Origin: an uncultured Mesorhizobium sp.
Lineage (GTDB): Bacteria > Pseudomonadota > Alphaproteobacteria > Rhizobiales > Rhizobiaceae
Direction of reading: 5' to 3'
DNA length: 6,737 nucleotides
NCBI GenBank assembly: GCA_950071955.1
Contig: CATMOC010000202.1
Coordinates: forward strand, 1-6,737
Part shown: piece after piece, positions 1 to 3,912 of the stretch
Layout: every line of letters starts with the position of its first letter
How positions within the stretch are numbered: the first letter of the stretch is position 1
The notes under the pieces: generated by a model
What the model was told of the DNA's origin: nothing
What the model saw: only the letters and a program-made list of their open reading frames with translations
Databases searched by the model: none
Position numbers and translations under genes: made by a program

Positions 1-111
1 AACACGGGGCAGATCATCTTCGGGATCATCGTCATCGGAGTCATCGGGCTGGTCTCGGATTTCCTGTTCAAGGAGGCGAACCGACGCCTCTTCCCCTGGA
101 GCCTGGCATGA
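1..111 (+). CDS. ABC transporter permease, C-terminal fragment (NitT/TauT/SsuC-like)
   Basis: This is the last 36 codons of a gene that begins left of the window. They are read in frame 1 and end at TGA 109-111. The visible peptide has a hydrophobic segment (GQIIFGIIVIGVIGLVSDFL) followed by a basic tail ending RRLFPWSLA. A last transmembrane helix plus a short cytoplasmic arginine-rich tail is how inner-membrane permeases of the nitrate/taurine/sulfonate ABC class normally end. The stop overlaps the start of the following ATPase gene by ATGA, so the two are translationally coupled and almost certainly form one importer. The substrate-binding protein is not in view and the substrate cannot be named. 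Assignment to this permease class relies mainly on the adjacent ATPase. Confidence 0.75.
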   Translation, partial: NTGQIIFGIIVIGVIGLVSDFLFKEANRRLFPWSLA

Positions 112-884
112 CCGCCGTCGCCATCGATGCGGTATCCCGGACATTTCCGGGCGTGCGCGGCGGGAAGCCGACGGTGGCGCTGACGCCGATCACGACGACG
201 ATTGCGGAAAACGACTTCGTCACGATCCTCGGGCCATCCGGCTGCGGGAAGTCGACCTTGCTCAGGATCGTCGCCGGGCTGGACGAGCCCTCGTCGGGGA
301 CCGTCTCGGTGCGCGGGCGCGCGGTCACCGGTCCGGGCGCAGACCGTGGCATGGTGTTCCAGTCGTATACGCTGTTTCCCTGGCTGACGGTGGAGGAGAA
401 CATCGAGTTCGGCCTGCGCGAGAAGGGCATGGCCAAGGCGCGGCGCACCGAGATCGTCGCGTTCTATGTGGCAAAGGTCGGCCTGAAGGGTTTCGAGCGG
501 CACTGGCCGAAGCAGCTTTCGGGCGGCATGCAGCAGCGCGTGGCAATTGCCAGGGCGCTCGCCAACGACCCGGCGATCCTCCTGCTCGACGAGCCGTTCG
601 GGGCGCTCGACAACCAGACGCGCGGGCTGATGCAGGAACTGCTGCTGCAGATCTGGGAGGCCGACCGCAAGACGGTGCTGTTCGTCACCCACGACATCGA
701 GGAAGCGATCTTCCTCGGCAGCCGCTGCCTGGTGATGACGGCTAGGCCAGGCCGCGTGAAGGCGGACGTGCCGATCGATCTTCCCCATCCGCGCCACTAC
801 AGGATGAAAGCTGAGCCGGATTTCCTCGATCTCAAGATGCGGCTGACGGAAGAGATCCGCGAGGAAGCCAAGAAGGCGGCGTAG
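108..884 (+). CDS. ABC transporter ATP-binding protein, nitrate/sulfonate/taurine (SsuB/TauB) type
   Basis: This 258-residue protein is a complete ATPase subunit of an importer and powers uptake through the permease encoded just upstream. All nucleotide-binding motifs are present: Walker A GPSGCGKST (42-50), Q-loop MVFQ with Q85, signature LSGGMQQR (137-144), Walker B ILLLDEP (157-163), D-loop GALD (165-168) and switch histidine H195 in VTHD. The stretch SYTLFPWLTVEENIEFGL after the Q-loop and the DIEEAIFL segment after the switch are typical of the NitT/TauT/SsuB subfamily. Start ATG 108 overlaps the permease stop and has GGAG (98-101) six bases upstream. The length is normal and nothing is truncated. 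Family is secure, but the substrate (nitrate, sulfonate, taurine, pyrimidine precursor or other) cannot be told from the ATPase. A weak stem-loop directly after the stop suggests the operon ends here. Confidence 0.93.
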   Translation: MTAVAIDAVSRTFPGVRGGKPTVALTPITTTIAENDFVTILGPSGCGKSTLLRIVAGLDEPSSGTVSVRGRAVTGPGADRGMVFQSYTLFPWLTVEENIEFGLREKGMAKARRTEIVAFYVAKVGLKGFERHWPKQLSGGMQQRVAIARALANDPAILLLDEPFGALDNQTRGLMQELLLQIWEADRKTVLFVTHDIEEAIFLGSRCLVMTARPGRVKADVPIDLPHPRHYRMKAEPDFLDLKMRLTEEIREEAKKAA

Positions 885-912
885 ACCTCCCGCGAGCCAG
901 CGAGGTCTATTT
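882..912 (+). terminator. Possible weak terminator after the ABC operon
   Basis: TAGACCTC (882-889) and GAGGTCTA (902-909) form a perfect 8-base-pair stem with a 12-base loop. The left arm begins in the stop codon of the ATPase gene. Only a short T-rich stretch follows (TTT at 910-912), so this is a weak candidate for an intrinsic terminator or a 3'-end stabilising hairpin. Confidence 0.4.
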
Positions 913-934
913 CGCACAATGCGACGCTTCGCAT
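911..934. repeat. Three alternating short inverted-repeat arms in the intergenic region
   Basis: TCGCA (912-916), TGCGA (920-924) and TCGCA (929-933) follow each other, so the middle arm can pair with either neighbour. The longer pairing is ATGCGA (919-924) with TCGCAT (929-934) around a CGCT loop. The site lies between the ABC operon end and the stress promoter of the next gene. No T-run follows, and no function can be assigned. Confidence 0.4.
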
Positions 935-944
935 CAATTCGTGA

Positions 945-969
945 GTTCCGGCAATCGCACCGCCGGAAC
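945..969. repeat. Perfect 8-bp inverted repeat overlapping the -35 element
   Basis: GTTCCGGC (945-952) and GCCGGAAC (962-969) are exact inverted copies separated by nine bases. The right arm contains the GGAAC -35 element of the promoter described next. This could be a protein-binding palindrome or chance symmetry around the -35 box. There is no T-run, so it is not an obvious terminator. Confidence 0.5.
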
Positions 970-989
970 AAGCGCGCCATCCGTTCGTT
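965..989 (+). promoter_or_regulatory. EcfG-type (general stress response) promoter for the DUF892 gene
   Basis: GGAAC at 965-969 is separated by exactly 16 bases from CGTT at 986-989. This matches the known consensus GGAAC-N16/17-CGTT recognised by the alphaproteobacterial general-stress sigma factors (EcfG, RpoE2, SigT). The inferred start of transcription is near 995-997, giving a leader of about 55 bases before the ATG at 1052. DUF892/YciF-like genes are commonly stress-induced, which fits. The sequence match is direct observation; use by EcfG is inference. Confidence 0.75.
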
Positions 990-990
990 C

Positions 991-1029
991 GACTGGAACG
1001 CGGCTCCGAGCCGTCGACGATTTCCAGTC
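991..1029 (+). promoter_or_regulatory. Stem-loop in the leader of the DUF892 gene
   Basis: GACTGGAA (991-998) and TTCCAGTC (1022-1029) are perfect inverted copies. Between them CGGCT (1001-1005) pairs with AGCCG (1009-1013) around CCG. The structure ends nine bases before the GAGGAG ribosome-binding site. If transcription starts near 995-997 only part of the outer stem would be in the RNA. It may affect transcript stability or be a DNA palindrome near the start point. Confidence 0.4.
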
Positions 1030-1051
1030 AAACCAACGAGGAGAAAATCCC

Positions 1052-1558
1052 ATGGGACTTTTCACCAAAGACATCAAGACGATGGATGACCTGTTCGTGC
1101 ACCAGCTGCAGGACACCTACTATGCCGAAAAGCAGATTCTCAAGGCGCTGCCGAAGATGATCGAGAAGGCGACCAGCAGCGAGTTGAAGAGCGGCTTCAA
1201 GCAGCATCTCGCCGAGACCGAGGTCCACGTCGAACGTCTCGAGCGTGTGTTCAAGATGCACGGCAAGGAGCCCAAGGCGGTGGATTGTCCGGCGATCGAC
1301 GGCATCATCAAGGAGACCAACGAGGTCGCCGGCGAGGTCGAGGACAAGGACGTTCTCGACGCAGCACTGATCGCTGCCGCACAGGCGGTGGAGCACTACG
1401 AAATCACGCGCTACGGGACGATGATCGCCTGGGCGCGCCAGTTGGGCCGCAATGATTGCGCTTCGGTTCTCCAGCAGACGCTGGCCGAGGAAAAGAAGAC
1501 GGACGAGAAGCTCACGAACCTCGCCGAAATGCGCATCAACCTCAAGGCTGCAGAATAG
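1052..1558 (+). CDS. DUF892 / YciE-YciF-like ferritin-fold stress protein
   Basis: This 168-residue soluble protein belongs to the ferritin-like DUF892 group, related to E. coli YciF. It forms a four-helix bundle associated with stress responses, and its biochemical role is not settled. The opening FTKDIKTMDDLFVHQLQDTYYAEKQI and the AAAQAVEHYEITRYGT and LAEEKKTDEKLT helices are family hallmarks. Candidate metal ligands by position are E26, E55 and H59 (ExxxH), E114, E147 and D151. The chosen ATG at 1052 follows GAGGAG (1038-1043) at an 8-base spacing. An in-frame GTG at 941 would add 37 residues that look like untranslated leader and overlap the promoter, so it is rejected. The gene stands alone, behind an EcfG-type promoter and ahead of a strong terminator. 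The family call is firm; iron binding is inferred. Confidence 0.92.
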   Translation: MGLFTKDIKTMDDLFVHQLQDTYYAEKQILKALPKMIEKATSSELKSGFKQHLAETEVHVERLERVFKMHGKEPKAVDCPAIDGIIKETNEVAGEVEDKDVLDAALIAAAQAVEHYEITRYGTMIAWARQLGRNDCASVLQQTLAEEKKTDEKLTNLAEMRINLKAAE

Positions 1559-1570
1559 CAGCCAGGCTAG

Positions 1571-1632
1571 CCGCTCCCAGAGCGGTGAAGGGTGCGAGCG
1601 AAGCTGGCCGCAAGCGGCTCCGCTCGCACCTT
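1571..1632 (+). repeat. Two consecutive stem-loops between convergent genes
   Basis: The first hairpin is CCGCTC (1571-1576) with GAGCGG (1580-1585) around CCA. The second is long: GGTGCGAGCG (1591-1600) pairs perfectly with CGCTCGCACC (1621-1630). It is flanked by a G-U and an A-T pair, and continues after one mismatch with 1602-1606 against 1615-1619. They sit between the DUF892 stop and its T-tailed terminator, in the 3' region shared with the converging mbfA gene. Neither has a T-run on either strand. They may protect the 3' end or block read-through from mbfA. Confidence 0.55.
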
Positions 1633-1638
1633 CCTCTA

Positions 1639-1662
1639 GCGGGCCCTGCCCGCACTTTTTTT
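1639..1662 (+). terminator. Rho-independent terminator of the DUF892 gene
   Basis: GCGGGC (1639-1644) pairs with GCCCGC (1648-1653) around a CCT loop. It is followed after two bases by seven T residues (1656-1662). This is a canonical intrinsic terminator on the + strand, 80 bases after the DUF892 stop codon and just before the 3' end of mbfA on the other strand. Confidence 0.85.
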
Positions 1663-1675
1663 CATTCCTCCCGGA

Positions 1676-2659
1676 TCACGCACTGCCGATCAGGACGCCA
1701 GCCGCGAACACCAGCGCGCCGCCGAGCACCACCTGGAACGTCGCACGCAGGAACGGCGTGTCCATATACCGGTTCTGGATGAAGGCGATCGCCCAGAGTT
1801 CCAGAAAGACCACCACGATCGCGACCGTCGTCGCCGTCCAGAACTGCGGGATGAGATAGGGAAGCGCGTGGCCCAGTCCCCCGACCGCCGTCATGATGCC
1901 GGAGGCCAGACCGCGCTTGACGGGCGAACCCCTCCCCGAGAGCTTGCCGTCGTCATGGGCGGCTTCCGTAAACCCCATCGAGATGCCCGCGCCCACCGAT
2001 GCAGAGAGGCCGACCAGGAAGGTCTGCCACGTGTCGCCCGTCGCGAAGGCGGCGGCAAAGATCGGCGCAAGCGTGGAGACCGAACCGTCCATCAGCCCGG
2101 CGAGGCCCGGCTGGACATAAGTGAGGATGAACTGCCGCCTCTCCGACTTCAGTTCCTGAGTTCGCGTATCCTCGGGCAGGTGCTCCCGCTCCAGGCGCTG
2201 CGCCGTCTTCCCGTGGCGGCCCTCGGCGGCGGCCAGATCGCCCAGCAGCTTGCGCGTCGACGCATCCGATGTGCGGCTGGCGGCCTCGCGATAGAACCGC
2301 TCGGCCTGCCGTTCCATCTCCTCGCCCTGCGCAAGCACCTTCTCCAGTCCCAGCGGACGGACCAGCCAATCGGGCTTGCGCTCGTAAAAGCCGCGCACGT
2401 GCTCCCTGCGGATCAGGGGGATGCGTTCGCCGAATCGGGCCCGGTGTAGGTCGATGAGGGCGGAACGGTGCTGTTCCTCTTCCTCGGCCATGCCATCGAA
2501 CACCTTCGCCGATTGCGGGAACTCGTCGCGCAGGCCGTCGGCATAGGCCCGGTAGATGCGCCCGTCGTCCTCCTCCGACGAGATCGCCAGCGCCAGCACC
2601 TCCTGCTCCGAGAGGGAATCGAAGGAGCGGCGGCCGAAGCCGAAAACGCGCGAAAGCAT
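1676..2659 (-). CDS. mbfA: MbfA-like membrane-bound ferritin / VIT1-family iron exporter
   Basis: This 327-residue protein joins a cytoplasmic ferritin-like (erythrin) domain to a VIT1/CCC1-type membrane domain. That architecture defines MbfA, which in Bradyrhizobium and Agrobacterium exports iron and protects against iron and peroxide stress. The N-terminal half (about 15-165) carries diiron-type residues: E20, E29/E30, E61xxH64 (EEQH), E113/E114 and E146xxH149 (EGRH). The C-terminal half has about five hydrophobic segments, near 186-207, 212-233, 249-270, 273-295 and 305-326. The first begins PGLAGLMDGSVSTLAPIFAA, the usual VIT1 opening. Start ATG at 2659-2657 has AAGAGG (2674-2669) nine bases upstream. 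An Irr box overlaps its promoter. The gene lies 56 bases after the GFA-HD stop and converges on the DUF892 gene. The length is normal for the family and all motifs are intact. Confidence 0.92.
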   Translation of the reverse strand: MLSRVFGFGRRSFDSLSEQEVLALAISSEEDDGRIYRAYADGLRDEFPQSAKVFDGMAEEEEQHRSALIDLHRARFGERIPLIRREHVRGFYERKPDWLVRPLGLEKVLAQGEEMERQAERFYREAASRTSDASTRKLLGDLAAAEGRHGKTAQRLEREHLPEDTRTQELKSERRQFILTYVQPGLAGLMDGSVSTLAPIFAAAFATGDTWQTFLVGLSASVGAGISMGFTEAAHDDGKLSGRGSPVKRGLASGIMTAVGGLGHALPYLIPQFWTATTVAIVVVFLELWAIAFIQNRYMDTPFLRATFQVVLGGALVFAAGVLIGSA

Positions 2660-2676
2660 GACTTGGCGCCTCTTAT

Positions 2677-2693
2677 CTTAGAATGCTTCTAAA
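2677..2693 (-). promoter_or_regulatory. Irr box (iron control element, ICE) of mbfA
   Basis: Read on the - strand this is TTTAGAAGCATTCTAAG, a 6-3-6 perfect palindrome (TTAGAA, three bases, TTCTAA). It differs from the TTTAGAA-N3-TTCTAAA Irr consensus only at the last base. It lies 17 bases upstream of the mbfA start, overlapping the inferred -10 region, a position suited to repression. In Agrobacterium and Bradyrhizobium, Irr is known to repress mbfA when iron is low. Binding here is inferred from the match and the gene it precedes. Confidence 0.85.
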
Positions 2694-2719
2694 CTAGGAG
2701 ACCGAGGCGGGCGGGTCAA
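2691..2719 (-). promoter_or_regulatory. Candidate housekeeping promoter of mbfA
   Basis: On the - strand TTGACC (2719-2714) is followed after 17 bases by TAGTTT (2696-2691). The -35 is close to TTGACA, while the -10 is weak. The -35 overlaps the stop codon of the GFA-HD gene and the -10 overlaps the Irr box, so bound Irr would block RNA polymerase. The start point would fall inside the Irr box. Confidence 0.5.
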
Positions 2720-3591
2720 TGCGAGAGGGAGGACCTCTCCGCGGATTCGCGGCGCAGGAGTGCCAGTGCGTCGCGGTACTTGGCGCCATCCTTGCCCGCA
2801 TTCCGCGACGCCGCGAGATTGTCCTCAAGATCAGCGACCTTGACAGGACGGGCGAGCGGGTTCGCCGCGGCGCGCCGGGCAAAGTCGAGATAGTCCTCGC
2901 CCATGCGTCGGGTCATGGCATCCACTGCATCCACGACGGCTTCGGAGAAGCCGTGCGACAGTAGCCGCTGCGTGGTCCAGTCGGGATTCTTCTCGATGAC
3001 ATCGTGCAGCCAGGCGACGATCTTCTCGTCAACGCTGTCGACAGCGGCGGCAACCCGTCGGCAGTGCTCCAACTTCGGTTCGCCGTTCTTGCCCGTCTGG
3101 GCCATATGGGCGGTCGCGGCCACTTCCATCGCACGCTCCAGGTCCCCCGGTTGCGACGGGTCCGGAACGGCGACTTCGAGTAGATCGAGCTGGCCGGCCT
3201 GCTCCCGGTCTTCGTCGTACTGGGAGGCGCCGGCGAGCGGCGGCAGCCAATGTTCCCGGCGCCGGGTCCAGAGTTCATAGGTGGGTTCCAGCCCTGTCGG
3301 AGCATCATCGAGCGAACCGACGTTGATCTCAGCTTCCTCAGGCCTGAGGGAGAAAAGGCGCGATCCGCAAAGGGGGCAAAACCTGCGCCCGGCATGGCTG
3401 GCGATCTCGCCGGCGACGGAGAAGGCGGCACGCGGCCACACCGCGAAGGTGACGAAGGCCGAGCCGCTGGTCTTGCGGCAGTCGGCGCAGTGGCACAGGC
3501 CGACCCGCAGCGGCGCGCCGCGGACGCTGAAGCGGACCGCGCCGCACAGGCACCCGCCGGTGCGCTTCTCCGAACTTTCCAGCCCCTGCAT
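2716..3591 (-). CDS. GFA-family zinc domain fused to a RelA/MESH1-like HD hydrolase domain
   Basis: This 291-residue protein has two parts. Residues about 9-130 are a GFA/CENP-V-like domain with the full seven-cysteine zinc pattern: GCLCG (C14, C16), CHCADC (C33, C35, C38) and CPLCG (C72, C75). Residues about 150-280 are an HD-domain phosphohydrolase resembling the (p)ppGpp-hydrolase/MESH1 group, with H162, H176, H196-D197 (WLHDVIE), E200 and the KVADLEDN motif (D254, N258). A 20-residue hydrophilic linker (131-150) joins them with no stop. The domains normally occur as separate proteins, so the fusion is unusual. Start ATG 3591 lies two bases after the DUF3072 stop. The reading frame continues upstream to 3852, but that part is a shadow of the DUF3072 gene. 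An internal ATG (3129-3127) with GGAG six bases before it could make the HD domain alone. Substrates are unknown, and GFA members have no single agreed reaction. Confidence 0.82.
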   Translation of the reverse strand: MQGLESSEKRTGGCLCGAVRFSVRGAPLRVGLCHCADCRKTSGSAFVTFAVWPRAAFSVAGEIASHAGRRFCPLCGSRLFSLRPEEAEINVGSLDDAPTGLEPTYELWTRRREHWLPPLAGASQYDEDREQAGQLDLLEVAVPDPSQPGDLERAMEVAATAHMAQTGKNGEPKLEHCRRVAAAVDSVDEKIVAWLHDVIEKNPDWTTQRLLSHGFSEAVVDAVDAMTRRMGEDYLDFARRAAANPLARPVKVADLEDNLAASRNAGKDGAKYRDALALLRRESAERSSLSH

Positions 3592-3593
3592 CC

Positions 3594-3812
3594 TCAGAGC
3601 CCCAGTTTTTCCTTCAGCGCGTCGATGCGCTTGGAGGCTTCCGCCTTGCTGAGGCCCTCGTCGTAAGCATTGTCGACGTGGGCCTGCTCGGACAAGGTCT
3701 TGAGGTAGGATCGCTGCGCGCCGGTCATCGGCTCGTCGCCGCTGACCCAGTCGTCGGGCTCCTTGCGCGTGTTGGAATCGTCCGCCGATTTCGGATTGGT
3801 GTGGTCGGTCAT
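3594..3812 (-). CDS. DUF3072 family small protein
   Basis: This 72-residue, highly charged protein has no signal peptide, membrane segment or cysteine. It carries the two conserved pieces of DUF3072: MTGAQRSYLKTLSEQA (29-44), then LSKAEASKRIDALKEKLG (54-71), which looks like a short helical motif. The N-terminal 28 residues are polar and probably disordered. The function of the family is unknown. Start ATG 3812-3810 is preceded by GAGGAG (3825-3820) at a 7-base spacing. A longer reading of the frame, up to 4184, would overlap tamB and is rejected. The stop is two bases from the GFA-HD start, so the two genes form a coupled pair. They share a stress-type promoter about 25 bases upstream of this start, which suggests a general-stress role. 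Confidence 0.85.
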   Translation of the reverse strand: MTDHTNPKSADDSNTRKEPDDWVSGDEPMTGAQRSYLKTLSEQAHVDNAYDEGLSKAEASKRIDALKEKLGL

Positions 3813-3836
3813 CGCAGGTCTCCTCGTTGCGGGAGA

Positions 3837-3861
3837 AATGCGGACGAACCATGCTGGTTCC
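3837..3861 (-). promoter_or_regulatory. EcfG/RpoE2-type promoter of the DUF3072 / GFA-HD operon
   Basis: On the - strand GGAAC (3861-3857) is followed by 16 bases and then CATT (3840-3837). This is one base from GGAAC-N16-CGTT and an exact match to the Sinorhizobium RpoE2 form GGAAC-N18-TT. The predicted start near 3830 would give an 18-base leader containing the GAGGAG site. Within it GAACC and GGTTC (3860-3846) form a 5-base-pair palindrome. Sigma-factor use is inferred. Confidence 0.62.
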
Positions 3862-3893
3862 GGCAGCAGTTGGACGGATGGAGCCTCCGGGCG

Positions 3894-3912
3894 GCGGCGC
3901 GGGGCGCGCCGC
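3894..3912 (-). terminator. GC-only hairpin directly after the tamB stop
   Basis: CGCGCCGC (3905-3912) and GCGGCGCG (3894-3901) form a perfect 8-base-pair stem with a 3-base loop, abutting the TGA of tamB. No T-run follows on the - strand, so it is at best an imperfect terminator. It may instead slow 3' decay. It separates tamB from the stress promoter of the DUF3072 operon. Confidence 0.45.

Noticed and set aside
925..949. A divergent EcfG promoter on the - strand (GGAAC at 949-945)
   Set aside because: No CGTT or TT occurs at the required 16-18 base spacing, and no - strand gene lies to the left.
995..1019. A second + strand GGAAC at 995-999 as an alternative stress promoter
   Set aside because: The bases 16-17 positions downstream are GACG/ACGA, not CGTT. 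The 965-989 site is a full match.
941..1051. A 37-residue extension of the DUF892 protein from a GTG at 941
   Set aside because: It would overlap the stress promoter and its inverted repeats. ATG 1052 has a good ribosome-binding site and matches the family N-terminus.
1868..2449. A 193-codon open frame on the + strand, opposite mbfA
   Set aside because: It is a shadow of the mbfA frame. Its composition is rich in R, G, A and P and no family is recognised.
3592..3852. An 87-residue N-terminal extension of the GFA-HD protein
   Set aside because: This stretch is the DUF3072 gene read in another frame. The GFA domain starts right after ATG 3591, and the extension has no family resemblance.
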